Source: Ophiosphaerella korrae
Lineage: Eukaryota; Ascomycota; Dothideomycetes; Pleosporales; Phaeosphaeriaceae
Direction of reading: 5' to 3'
DNA: 64,000 bases
Assembly: GCA_028456385.1 (NCBI GenBank)
Contig: JALNQF010000110.1
Span: 1-64,000 of the forward strand
How positions within the stretch are numbered: the stretch's first letter is position 1; each line of letters begins with the position of its first letter. A program made the translations under genes and the position numbers. Of the stretch, positions 1 through 12,975 are shown piece by piece. The notes under the pieces are model-generated. The model did not search any database. It saw nothing but the letters and a program-made list of their open reading frames with translations, and was not told the DNA's origin.

Positions 1-2073
1 TTATTAGAATAGTAAGTAAAGTAGTTATTATAGTAATATCTTATCTATAATAGTAGTAGATAGTTTAGGTTATATAAGTATAGCTAGTATTATAGTTCTT
101 ATATTAATACTAGATCTATAATAATTAGCGCCTAATTATTATTAGTATATAATAATTTATATTATTAGGTTTACTCTACTTAGTATTCTTTATCTTACTA
201 TTCTTTTATTAAGTAGTAGCTATTTACTAGTCTCTAGATTTCTTTTATAAATCTATCTTATACTTTAGTATTCTCTTACCTTAGCTTTAGTATTTTAGGT
301 ACTATTTTATATTTAGAGGTTTTAGGCTCTTAGTTTTCTTTCTTATTCTTATCCTAAGCTATATATACTTACCTTCCTAGATATAGTATTATCTTACGCC
401 TATACTCTACCTTTCTCTAGTATAGCTAAAGGTATTCTAAAGTATCTATCCTAGCTTATTTTTACTTTAGCTAATACTTCTTTACGTAGCTTTATACTCC
501 TAGTAGTATTTTTATAGCTTTTACTTTATTATTTATTATAAGGTTTATTAGTTATATAGTAATCTTATAGTAGTTATATTTTTTACTTATATCTTACTAC
601 TAGAGGTTTATAGTCTTATAATCTCTCTTTTTCTAGCTTCTTTTAGAGATTACTTTCTATTCTTTTTCTCTATCTTTATCTTACTACTTAAGTATATTAA
701 TTTATTATATTATCTTATTTTTTACTTAGTAATTCTTTACTAGGTACTCTATTTTACTATACTTATAGTATTTTTAGCTTTTTACTCTCTTAGAGTTCTT
801 ATAGTAATAGTATTCTTATTTTCTTAGGTTTATATTATTAATATATATCTTATCTAGCTTAAAGTGTTTATAGCTACTCTAAACTTAGTTATACTTATAT
901 TTATATTACTACTTATACTTAGGTTTATACTTCTTACTTTCTATACGTAGTACTCTTACGTTTTTAGCTTCTACTATATATTTATATATATAGTTATTAA
1001 CTTAAATTACTTTTTCTATTAGGTTCTCTAATATCTTAATTATAGCTCTACTATATATTAGCTTACTTTAAATATTACTCTTAAGTTTCTATTAAAATAT
1101 TTTTATTAATACTTTATTATTCTATTCTATTTATATCGCGTAGCTTTAGAACTTATTAGTATAATCTACTACTACTTTATATTATTATAGCTACTATATC
1201 GCGTACTCTACTACTACTATCTTATTTACTAGTAGAAAAGCTTATTATACTTTATCTTTAAACTTAATCTATTCTTTAAATATCTTATTATAGTTGCTAT
1301 TATTATTATTAAAGTATTTCTTAAAGTATAGTATAACTTATTTCTTTACCTTACTCCTTATATAAGATAATACAAGTATAGCTCTATTTTTATCTTAAAC
1401 TTAGTCTACCTTAAAGAAGAAATTAAGTTATAAGATCTATAGCTTAAGCTTATTTTATTTTTTATAGTAGAAGTTAGGCTTAGTAACCTTAGAAGTAGCT
1501 ATATAGGTTACTCTTATACGCTAGTTATTTATATTTATTAACGTATTACTTATTTTAAAAGTATTTAATATATTAAGACTTTAGAACTAAGTAAAGGTAA
1601 TAAGGGTAAGTAGGCTTTTATAAGATAAGTAAAGTTAATTAAATAAGATAGTTACTTAACTTAATTAATAGTTACTTTTTATTAGAGTATTAATAGGTAG
1701 ATAAGAATCTAATTAAAGTATTAGTTATAATACTCTATTAAGATAAGAAGTAAAAAAGAGATTAAATATAATAGTTTATAAAGGTTTATTAATGTTCCTA
1801 TATACTTACTATTTAGTATTTATTTCTAAATACTTACTCTAGAGTATTTACTCTAGAGCGCTTATTCTAGAGTATTTACTCTAGAGCGTTTACTCTAGAG
1901 TATTTACTACTAAATAGTTATATATCCTACTATACTATATTACCTAGCCTAATTACGTATAATATAATAGCTTACTTACTACTTAGTATTATAATACTAT
2001 TATACCTAATTTTAGTAGGTAACTATATTAAATTATACTAAATAAGAGTATATATATATAAGATAGACTACTA
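1..2073. other. AT-rich RIP-degraded DNA, unclassified
   Basis: Extremely TA-rich DNA with stops in every frame and hardly any C in a CpA context, the look of repeat-induced point mutation. I read both strands for reverse transcriptase, integrase, transposase and ankyrin motifs and recognised none. It is the left flank of the Tc1-like transposon, so it may be either more of the damaged NLR locus or another repeat. The only local structure I can support is the short 14-bp tandem array at 1834-1903. Confidence 0.6.
1834..1903. repeat. 14-bp tandem repeat, five units
   Basis: Five consecutive 14-bp units built on TTACTCTAGAG followed by TAT or CGC/CGT. The two endings alternate, giving a 28-bp higher-order period. 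Each unit contains the palindrome CTCTAGAG. It lies inside RIP-degraded DNA; function unknown. Confidence 0.8.
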
Positions 2074-2266
2074 TACTATACTAGGCTAAAAGTTTAGAAT
2101 ATTTTTATATAGGCTACTTAATATAAAATTAATACTTTATTATTTATAACTACTTACTACCTAAAATTATATAGAAACTTAGTTTTTTTAATATATTTAA
2201 AGAGAATTAAATTAATATTTAGTCTACTAGCTTTACGTACGCCTATAAGCTTAAATCCTTCTTAGT
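2074..2266 (-). mobile_element. Tc1-like transposon, 3' fragment (left of copy A)
   Basis: The far end of the Tc1-like element described at 23061-24213, cut off by the insertion of LTR copy A. Read on the minus strand after removing copy A and one ATACT, the degraded frame continues into a segment resembling the C-terminal 'MPRR...GW.TKY' end of Tc1 transposases. Near 2086-2101 there is a stretch matching, in inverted position, the AAAAGTTT-GAATA core of the right terminal sequence at about 24186-24200, so the element probably ends near 2074. The exact end is uncertain because both termini have mutated. Confidence 0.5.
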
Positions 2267-2271
2267 ATACT

Positions 2272-2551
2272 TATTAAGAAGTAGCTAGAAGATAATAGTA
2301 CTTACTATAGGCTATAAGAGATAGTAAAGAGATAATAGATAGTATTTAATAGTACTACTAGTATCTAAGAGAGAATAATACTTACTTTACTCTCTTTATA
2401 AGTATTAAGCCTTTTATATACTTATATAGCGTATTAGCTTTACTTTAGACTATAACTATATAATATTATAATCTTTAGTATATTAGCTCTACTCTCTTAA
2501 CTTATACTAGAGTTTATAAAAGTCTTAAGTATTTAGAGAACTTTTATTATA
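2272..2551 (-). repeat. copy A, 3' LTR (left)
   Basis: 280-bp terminal repeat, homologous to 22776-23055, to both LTRs of copy C in reverse orientation and to the two solo LTRs. A purine-rich tract (minus strand, 2552-2565) lies immediately inside it, as expected for the plus-strand primer of the 3' LTR. Confidence 0.9.
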
Positions 2552-2879
2552 GAGCTTCTCCTTCTAGCTAGTATCTTTACTAGTATTTTAAAGTATAACC
2601 TCGATAAAAACCTTAAACCTTTAGAAAAAAAGAGAAAAAAGTATCTACGTACCTTACGCGCTATACCTACGCGTTAGGCGTATTATTATTATTATACTTA
2701 TATATAATATTCTATTTATATTTTAATAGTAAGTAAAAAATTATTACTTACGTAATTATATTTACTCTTAGTAGAGCCTATATAAAAAATATTTTTCTTT
2801 TTATAATTATTTTACTTATCCTCTTATCTACTATAGTATATATTTAATATATATATAGTGTATATTTAGTAATTATTAC

Positions 2880-3730
2880 TATAGTCTATTATCTTTACCT
2901 AAAATTTATTAAGAAGAGTAACGTTTATTAAGCTTTACTTTTTAAGTAAAGTATAGATACTAAGCGCGCTAATTATAATACTTTATATACTACTTACTTA
3001 CACTATACTTAAAGTATTATTAACTAGGAAGAGATTTATAATAAGCTAGAAGTACGTTATTACTAGTATTATTCTATTAGTAATTATAGTAGCTACGCCT
3101 TAGTAACTATTTTAGAGACGTACTCTTTGTATACGCTTTAACTAATATAAATAAGTACTTCCTATACTTAATAGGCGTATTAACTATATTTATAAGCTTT
3201 ATAATACGTATAATACTACTATATCTAATACTACTATTCTTAAAACTAACTTAAAGGTATACTATACTAGTATTATACTTACTTATACCTAGTATACCTT
3301 TAACTTAAAGCTATTAAACTATAGGCACCTTACTACTTATAGTAGTACTCTTTTAGAAGTACTTACTTAAATACTTATAACTACGCCTTAGTTTTTAGAG
3401 CTTATTTTAACTAAGTAGTATAGCCTTATAGCTTAGTAGTAAGGTTTAGTTAGAGTATTAATAGAGATTTTAGGCTACCTTTACTATATTATATATTTAC
3501 CTATATTATACTTATATAGTATATACTAACTACTTTTAAGCTTACTATAGCTACTTTTCTATAGAATAAGTTAATAATAATAAAGAAGATAATAATAAAG
3601 ATAGTAGTAAAGAAGAAAAAAAAGAAGAGAATAGGGGTAAAGAAGAAGAAGTAGAAGAAGAAAAAGAAAAAGAAAGAAAAAAAGAAGATTAAGACGTTTT
3701 ACTTTTAAAGAGTAAGTAAGATATAGATAG
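2880..3730 (+). other. possible antisense coding region of copy A
   Basis: Between the chromodomain-like end of pol and the 3' LTR the element carries more than 1 kb not needed for a standard gag-pol. On the strand opposite to pol (plus strand here) it reads protein-like in one frame if TAG/TAA are taken as RIP-mutated CAG/CAA/TGG. It ends in a highly charged Lys/Glu/Asn/Asp-rich tail (about 3568-3700). The same arrangement is present in copy C (30,940-31,790, minus). I do not recognise the product. No intact frame remains, so coding capacity is inferred. Confidence 0.35.
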
Positions 3731-3819
3731 AAAGTAGTTTAGGCTTATTTAATAAGTAGAGAAAAAATAGTTTATAGTATAATTATTTATTTTTTATACG
3801 TATAGATACTTAGCTATAG

Positions 3820-4250
3820 TATTACGATAGTAACAAGAGAAATACAGATAGAACTAATTAGCCTTACGACTAAAGGATTAAGTTCTTATAAATACGAAGA
3901 ATACAAACTCGATTAAGAAACTACGCATAATTAGGATACCTAAGGTAATCTATAATCTATAAACTCTTAGTATTAATAGATTATAGATTAAGGTAATCTG
4001 CGATCTATTATTCTTAGTAGTAATAGATTAATAGATTAGGATAAGTATATAGTTAGTAGCGACGCGTATTATTAAGATAGTATTAGCAATTTAATCCTTT
4101 AACTATAGAACGCTAATACAAGACAGTTATAAAATATCTTCTATTGTTTATAGTTATTGTAGATCCCTACACGAACTTTTGTTATTACCTTATAATCTAC
4201 TAACCCTTCTAAGACAAGTACCTATAGTTAATAATAAGAGGCCTATTATA
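3820..4250 (+). repeat. B1 5' LTR
   Basis: 431-bp LTR beginning TATTACGATAG (original TG mutated to TA) and ending CCTATTATA. It pairs with 10425-10855; the differences I compared are transitions. Confidence 0.9.
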
Positions 4251-7200
4251 CCTTACTAATTTAGTTATTGCGAGAAGCAAAGCGTAAGTAGCGCGTAGTC
4301 TAGCTAACACGATAGTAGAAAGCTTAATAAGCAAAGCCCCTAGGAGTAGTTATAAGTTAGATAATACTATATAGGAAACGATTAAGGATCGCATAAATAA
4401 ACTAATTAATAACAAAAAGGATATAAAGATAGTAATCGAAGCACTAGAAACGTAGAATAAGAAACTATAAAACTATTTAAAATAGAATAAAGTATAAATT
4501 AAAGCTATTATTAAAGGCTAGAACTAGATAGAATTAATTACTTAACGACTAGAAATAAGTACAACAAAGAAACTACTTAAGATACCTGTCTTTAAGAAGT
4601 TTAATAAGATAAGAGAAAAACTAAAACCTTTTATAGCTTTAGTATAACTCTAGATAGACGTATAAGTACTATACTTTAATATAGAAAAAAAGAAGGTAAT
4701 ATATATTAGAATATATCTTAAAGAAAATGCGATAAGATAGTTTAAACCCTACTAGATAGATTATACGACACACGCTCTAATAACCTAAAAGGATAAAACA
4801 AGAGCTATCTTTAGAAGTTACAAATACTTTACTAGACAAATAAGAGTAGTATTTAGAGATATAGACGTTACCTAACAAGCTAAAGAACAGCTAAAAAAGC
4901 TTATACAAAGCTAGAGTATTTTAGAGTACGTATTATAGTTTAAATAACTATCGCAAAATATAGAGTAGAATAAGTTAGCTTTAATATTACGATTTAAACA
5001 AGGACTAAACTTAAAAATCTAATACAAAATAATTTACATAGAAAAACCCTAAATACTAGAAGCCCTAAAATAATAGGTAATATAAATTAACAACGATCTT
5101 CGAGAATAAAAGAAGAACAAGTATAGAGGTTACACCTAGAATTAAGATAAGAGAGACCCTATAATCCTTAACGCTAACAAAGATAAGAAGAGGAAGAAGA
5201 ATAAAGACTTTACGTACTTTAACTATAGTAAGAAAGGCTACTACGTAAAAGACTACTAATTATAAAAGAAAAGAGATATAGTATACTATAAATATAAGAA
5301 ACTAGGATACTTTGTAAAAGACTATAGAAGTAAAGACCTAAGAAAAGATAAGGAAACTTAGTTAAAAACAACTAAGAATAAAAAAGAAGCACTAAAAGCA
5401 TAAGCTAAACTTTAGAAGAAAGTAGTAGGGAGTAAAGAAGTATAATATACAATACTCTATTAGACCTTTTGTTATAACAACAACTACTATATATATCTTT
5501 CTAGTAAATAAGAAGTAGTATAGTTCCTATAGAAATAGAGATATAGAGTAGCTATAATAAAAGAAAGTAGAATAAAAGTATAGCTAGAAGAGACAGCCTA
5601 TATAATAGACCTACTAATAGAAGATTTAGAAGGGGAAGAACCCTAGACCTTATTAATCTAGGCTAAAGAACGAGCACTAAATAAAGAGACTACTACAGCT
5701 TCCTCTAAAGAAACGTAAAAAAGCAAGAGATAAGTTAGTATAAGAGGTATAGAGTATGCCTAGCTAGATATACATAGCTATAATAGCTATACAATAATAG
5801 ATATAGAAGAACAAAATAAAGAATAGAGATTTGTTTAAATATACTTAATAGTTATAAGTATAGAGGAAGTGTATAAAGACTAGAAAGAACGCAATCCTAA
5901 GAAAACAAAGTTTATACTATTTTAAGAATAGATAAAGTAATATATAGTTATAGTAGAAAGAATACTTATATAAAAAGAATAGTAGTACTTTACAAGAAAA
6001 ACACAATAGATTAATAAAGCTTACATACTAAGAGTACTAGTAGTGTACTATATCCTAATAATAGACACACCTAGAAGAGATAAGTACTAGGAAGGGGATA
6101 ACAAACTAATAGATCTAAAACATCTAGTACACTTTAAAGCATTATAGATATTATACCTAGATAAGAATTATATTATATATAGAAACTCTAAAGCAAACAA
6201 TAATATATAGCCTATATAGAGAAGAGGCTATAACTATACAAGAGTAATCCTAGTAAAAGATATCTAAGGATAAGAAATAATCCTAGAAGATAGATACGTA
6301 GTAGTAAAACCTAGTCTAAAACTATCTAAAAAATGCGTCTAAGGAGGACTATAGTATAAGTATATATACAACAAATACTTAAAACACAAAGAATATAAGC
6401 TTAAAGTAAGCCTATAGCCTAAGATAGATAGATAGTTTGTAAAGATACCTAAATAAGAATAGCTAAAAGGTATAGGAAGCCTATATATTATAAAAACAAG
6501 TACTTACTAGGAAAGAAAAGTATAATTAATAATTAATAGTAGAGCTATAAGAAACTTTATATTAAAGAAGTTTATAGAAACACAAGGAATAAGGTATATA
6601 ACAAAGAAATATCCTCGACAATTAAGTATAATTAAAGGAAAACTATTCTAAGAACCTATTAGATTCGAAATAGTTCTCTCTACATTAAAACTAGAAGGAA
6701 TAATAATCAAGAACATAGTTATAGATATAACGACAATTAATAACAAATAAGACATAATACTAAAAATACTATAGTTATAAATAACTAACCTATAGATTAA
6801 TTAGAAAACGGGAAAAATTAACTACTATAGAATAGACACGTTAAAAGCTAATATAAGTACTTGTAAAGGAGAATTCCCTAAAGAGTACAAGAAATAGGAA
6901 AAATAACTTATAGAACCTAAAGATTACCTTCTAGAATATTAACTATAGGACTTAGCGATAGAACTAGTAGAAGGTAAAGACGTAGGATAGAGCCTAGTCT
7001 ACTAGAAAATAGAAGAAGAGTCTAAAATTAAACAAATATTTATCTAGAATATAATAAAAAAGGGATAGATAAAGGAATCTAAATCCTTAGTAGCGCATAG
7101 ACTTATATTCGTAGATAAAAAGAGAATAAGTAACAAGAGACCTTACGTAGATTTTAAGAAAACTAACGCAATTATAAATAAGAACTAATACCTATTACTA

Positions 7201-10052
7201 CAAATAGATAGAATACAAGATAGATTATAAAGAGCAAGAATCTTTATAAAACTAGATATTTAGAACGCGTACTACTAGATTAGAATTAAAAAAAGAGACA
7301 AATAGAAGATAGCGTTTAGAACATAGTATAGACTATACAAATATCTAGTTATACTGTTTAGCTTAATAAACGCACTAGTAGTATTCTAAGAAAGGATTAA
7401 TATAGTACTAAGAGAGTACTTAGACGTATTTACATTTATATACCTAGATAACATCCTTATATTCTTAGAAATAGAGGAAGAACACGTACAACACGTATAC
7501 AAAGTACTAGAAAAACTAGTAGAAAATAAACTATTTCTAAAAATAAGAAAATGTAAATTTTACACAAAAGAAATAGACTTCCTTGGATTTATTATTAAAC
7601 TAGGAAAAATTAAGATTAACCTAGAGAAGATTAGATTAATTAACGAATAGCTAATACTAAAAAACCTAAAAGAGGTATAATAATTTTATAGGTTAGCTAA
7701 CTTTTATAGAAAGTTAATAATAAGATAGTCTAAAGATATAGAACTAATAACTAGACTTATAAAAAAAGATACGCTATTTAAGTAGATAAAAGAATACAAT
7801 AAAGTATTTAAGAAAATTAAAAGAAAGTTTATAGAAAACCTAGTTATTAGAATATATAACCTAGACCTACTAGTAGTAGTAAAGATAGACGCGTCTAACT
7901 TAGTCTATAGAATAGCACTAATATAAGAAGACCTAGAGACTAACAAAGAGTATTTAGTTAAATACTTTTCTAAGAAAATAAAGCTAGTAGAGCTTAATTA
8001 TCTAATCTACGACAAAGAGATACTAGTAATATATAAAGTATTTAAGTAATAGAGAGTATATTTACAAAAAGTAAAATATTAGACAAAGGTCTATATAGAC
8101 TACAAGAACCTTATAGGATTTATAATAAATAAAGAACTATTATAACGCTATACAAGATAGTAGGAGTTTCTATTAATATTTAATATAGAAATAATATATA
8201 TAAAAGGGAAAGACAACTAATTTATAGACGCTCTTAGTAGAAGACTAGACTTATAAGAAGAAGTAAGTGCTACTAGTATAGTTCTAATCAAGAACAAAGA
8301 AGGATATTTAGTCCTAAATACACCTAAAATAGCTGTAACACTTAAAAGAACAAGCAGCGAGCTAGACAAATAGATTTAGAAAATAACACAAGAAGTATCT
8401 AAAGAAATAGAAAAACTAGAAACTTAAGAAGAACTAGCATAAGCCTATAGAAGAATATACATTCTAGGAAAGATCTAAAGAGAATTTATACAACAATTCT
8501 ACGAATTACTAGTATATAGATACTAAGGTATTAACAAGATATTAGATAGACTCTTAAAAGACTATTATATCTTAAAAGCAAAATAACTAGTAATAGAAGT
8601 ACTACAAGACTGTATAGAATACTATAGAAATAAACACAATAGATACGTACTATATAGAATACTACAACTAATAGAGATACTAGAACAACTATAAGGAATT
8701 ATTATAATAGACTTTATTACGAAACTACCTAAGTCTAAAGACCTAATATTAGGAGTTAAGTATAATAGAATCCTAATAATAGTAGACAAACTTATAAAGT
8801 ACTTATACTTTAGACTATATAAGGAGAAAAGTAGAATAGAAGTTATAGCATACTAGGTTCTAGGAACTATAATTAGCTAACATAGACTACTAGATAAGAT
8901 TATTATAGATAGAGATATAAGATTTATATTAAAACTATAGGAAATAATAATAGTATAATTAGGAATTAAATATATAATATTAACAGTATACTACTTATAG
9001 ATAGATAGACAATTAGAACGTATAAATTAGATAGTAGAATAATACCTAAGATACTACCTTAATTACAACTAGAATAACTAGGTATAACTACTACTTATAG
9101 CACAACTAGTATATAACAGCGCAAAGAATATAGTAATAGGAGTAATACTTTTCTTTATAAACTATAGATTTAAGCCTAATATATACTAGATACTAAGAAA
9201 CTAGATATCTTAGTCTCTAAGAGGAGAAAACTTCGCTAACAGACTTAAGAATATATAGGATTAACTAAGATAGGACGCAGAATTCCTATATAATCGTATA
9301 GCTAAGTACTATAACAAGAAGTATAAAGAAGGACTCTAATTTAAAGAGAGAGAAAAAGTATAGTTAGTATAAAAAAATATTAAGAGCAAGAGACTAAGCT
9401 TAAAACTAGACTACGTTAAGATAAGACTATATAAAATTAAGAAAGAAGTTACACTAGTTATATTTAAATTAAAGCTACTAAACAAAATAAAGATATACCT
9501 AACCTTCTATATAGTACTACTTAAGATAGCACTATAAAATGTAGAACTACTAGTATATAAAGTAGATACGTATAGAGAATAAGAAGAATAAGAAGTTAAA
9601 GAAATCCTAGTATACTAGTTCTATAATAGTAGGAACTACTATATAGTAAAATAGATAGGTATAGACAAAAAAGGATAACTATAGGAAGAAATATAGGAAC
9701 TAGAGGATAACCTTAACTACCCTAAGAAACTAGAGGACTTCTAAAGTTAAAACCCTCTAGAACGCCTAGTAGCAAACTAAGAGAACTAATATTACTATCG
9801 CTAGATAGAGAGGCGATAGGAACGCCTAACGCAAGACCTACTACAGCAACACTAAATACTTTATCTAAGTCTAGCTTAGCTTCTAGAGCTACTAACTATA
9901 TAGCTAATTTCTTATTATTTAGCGCCTTCGTCTTGCAAAGACAAAAGAGATAAGCTTAATTCTCTACTAGTTTACTCTACGTAAGCTCCTAGATCTACTT
10001 ACACTTAGCTTTAGCTTCTACAATTTAAGATAGTAATTTCTCTTAAGCCTAG

Positions 10053-10283
10053 TTAACAGCTCTCTCTATTATTATTAAGCCTAGATATAAGAATAAGCAT
10101 AATAAACATACACTCTATAAGAGAGACACTAGATACGTTGTAGGAACTATAAACGTTTGCACAAATATACACTTTATAAGCCTTACTATTGTTTGTAGAA
10201 ACTATATAAAGAAGATACTTAAGATTTAACTTAGAAGAAGTATAACAAGAATAAGGAAATATTTTAACACTATTACGTAACAC
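10053..10283 (-). other. open 76-codon antisense stretch in B1
   Basis: Between pol and the 3' LTR of B1 the minus strand is open for 76 codons, unusually long for this RIP-destroyed block, where frames normally close within a few tens of codons. The matching strand of B2 (about 13,090-13,640, plus) is also protein-like, with a Lys/Ala/Leu-rich stretch that could form a coiled coil near 13,440-13,540. The product is unrecognised, and the open stretch could be chance. Confidence 0.25.
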
Positions 10284-10424
10284 GTAATTAGTAAGAAGAT
10301 ATTAACAACGTGTAGAAGAGACAACTATAGGGAGTAATAAAGAACTAGAAATTAACGAAGAAAGTAGGTTAATAACCTTAGCTCTAGGATAGATAAACGA
10401 AGACCTACCTAGAAGAGGAGATAG

Positions 10425-10855
10425 TGTTACGATAGTAACAAGAGAAATACAGATAGAACTAATTAGCTCTACAACTAAAGGATTAAGTTCTTATAAATAC
10501 GAAGAATACAAACTTAATTAGGAAACTACGTATAATTAGGACACCTAGGGTAATCTATAATCTATAGACTCTTAGCATTAATAGATTATAGATTAAGGTA
10601 ATCTACGATCTATTATTCTTAGTAGTAATAGATTAATAGATTAGGACAAGTATATAGTTAGTAGCGACGCGCATTATTAAGATAGTATTAGCAATTTAAT
10701 CCTTTAACTATAGAACGCTAATACAAGATAGTTGCAAAATATCTTCTATTATTTATAGTTATTATAGATCCTTACACGAACTTTTGTTATTACCTTATAA
10801 TCTACTAACCCTTCTAAAACAGGTACCTGTAGTTAATAATAGGAGGCCTATTATA
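10425..10855 (+). repeat. B1 3' LTR
   Basis: 431-bp partner of 3820-4250. It retains the original TG start (TGTTACGATAG) and is followed by the TATAG target duplication. Confidence 0.9.
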
Positions 10856-12548
10856 TATAGAGCTAAAGTTAGATTATATAGTTTACTCTATAAGTATATT
10901 TTAAGTACGTAAATTATACTTTTTATATTTATTTTAATTATAAAGTACTTTAAGCTAAATTAAACTATTTAAGTAGTTTGTTTATATCTTTAAAATCTAT
11001 AGTAAAAGTCTATATATCCTAAGATTTATTATATTTCTTCTATCTAAAGAGGTACTTTAGCTATTCTTTTTTTTTATGTTTCTTTAGGATTCTTTTAACT
11101 TCTTATACTTTTTCTCTTTCTTCTATTACTTTAAGTAGCTAGGTATTATCTTTTATACTTAATTAAGGTTTCTATCTCTTAAAGAGAGAAATATAGAATA
11201 CGTTATAAATATAATAGTAAAGTAGTAAGAGTAAGTAGTATACTTATATTCTTACTATATTTTATACTTAAAATAGTCTAATAAACTTATCTAATAGCTT
11301 TTTATATAGTTAGTAAGTAAAGCTTAAGTTTTTTATACTTAGTAGAACTAGCTTTTCTTTTCTAAAGACTTCTAGTTTATATTTATTATTATAGTATTAT
11401 ACTTAATATACTTATACTTTTTATAGAAACTCTATAAGTATTACTTATACGCTATATATACACTTTACTCTTTAAATAGCGTTTAGTACCTCTTCTTCTA
11501 GCTTACTATCTTTAGGTAAGTATATAAAGATTAGGTATTTACCTAGTATAGTATAAAAAGGCGTTATCTTTATTCTTTTATAAATTAAGTTATTATATAT
11601 AAATTATACTATTTTTAGTAAAGTAACTTAATTATCTTAATTCTCTATTATAAAGATTCTTAAATACTATTCTAGAGTCTAATTTTATTATTTAGTTTAC
11701 TTATTAGTCTATAGGTAGAAAGCTATACTTAGCTTATACTTTACTTATAGTTAGTAGTATATTTCTACCTAAAATTTTAAAGTAAAGATTAACTTTTAGT
11801 CTAATATAATACCTTTCTATATCTTATAGTTTAAGATAATATTATTAAAGTATACTTCTATAAACTATTACGCGTCTTACTTTTTAAGTACTAGGATATA
11901 GATAGCTATCTTAGATAAGTAGTCTACTATTACTAGTATTATATTATATACGTACCTTAAGCTATCCTTTAAAAGTAAGAGGCCTATAATAAAGTCTAGA
12001 GAGACTTCTTTAAAGATATTACTTAGGATTAGTAAAGGAGATAATTCTCTATACTACTTATACTTTAGTACTTTACTTTACTAGTATATTACGTAAGTCT
12101 TTATATATTCCTAAACGTCTTACTCTATTAATAGCTAGTAATAGTATCTTATAATTAGCTTAAGCGTTCTATATATACTAAAGTAGCTAGCTATATATAA
12201 GTTATAATACTAGAGTAGAATTTCTTACCTAATAGTAGGTTCTTCTAGAACATATACTCTACTTTTATATCTTAGGACTTCTTTATTATCTAAGTACTAT
12301 ACTTACGCTCTACTACTATATTAAGTACTTTTAACTTTTATTAAACTCTCTACTTATACTTATATAAAGGTATCCTTTTACTATAGTCTATATAAAGTTA
12401 TTAAAAAAGCTTTAGACTTTACTAATATAAGTTTACTACTAACTAACTCTCTAGCTATTAAGCGTAGTATATATAGTATATATTCTATAGCGCTAGTAGT
12501 AAGAGTCTTTTTAGCGCTATAGTCTCTAGCCTTATATATCTTGTATAC

Positions 12549-12975
12549 TATTATAGGCTACCTATTATTAACTATAGGTACTTATATTAGGGGGTTAGTA
12601 GATTATAAGTTAATAGTAAAAGCTTAGGGGTAATCTATAATAACTATAAATAATAGAAGATATTTTGTAACTATCTTGTATTAACGTTCTATAGTTAAAA
12701 GATTAAATTACTAATACTATCCTAATAATATATATATTATTAACTATATACTTGTTATAATCTATAATCTATAGATACTAAGACTAGTAGATTATAGATT
12801 ATCTTAATCTATAATCTATTACTACTAAGAGCCTATAAATTATAGATTACTCTAGGTATCTTAGTTATATATAGTCTCTTAATTAAGATTATTACTCTAC
12901 TTATCTTATACTTTATTAGTACCTAAGTTAGGACTAATTAGTTCTATCTTAATTTCTTCTATTATACTTATAATA
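12549..12975 (-). repeat. B2 3' LTR (left)
   Basis: 427-bp LTR, reverse complement of the B1 LTR type, paired with 19144-19570. TATAC precedes it directly. Confidence 0.88.

Larger units (their letters stand above)
3820..10855 (+). mobile_element. Ty3/gypsy element, family B, copy B1
   Basis: 7,036-bp LTR retrotransposon inserted in copy A, with duplication TATAG at 3815-3819 and 10856-10860. Domains read on the plus strand despite many RIP stops: gag with two zinc knuckles whose Cys codons became Tyr (about 5213-5330), reverse transcriptase (about 7130-7640, with a YLDNILIF version of the YVDD box near 7440), RNase H ending in a FIDALSRR motif near 8221, integrase (about 8500-9300) and a chromodomain-like C-terminus (about 9595-9750). 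RT before integrase identifies Ty3/gypsy. Dead by multiple nonsense mutations. Confidence 0.9.
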
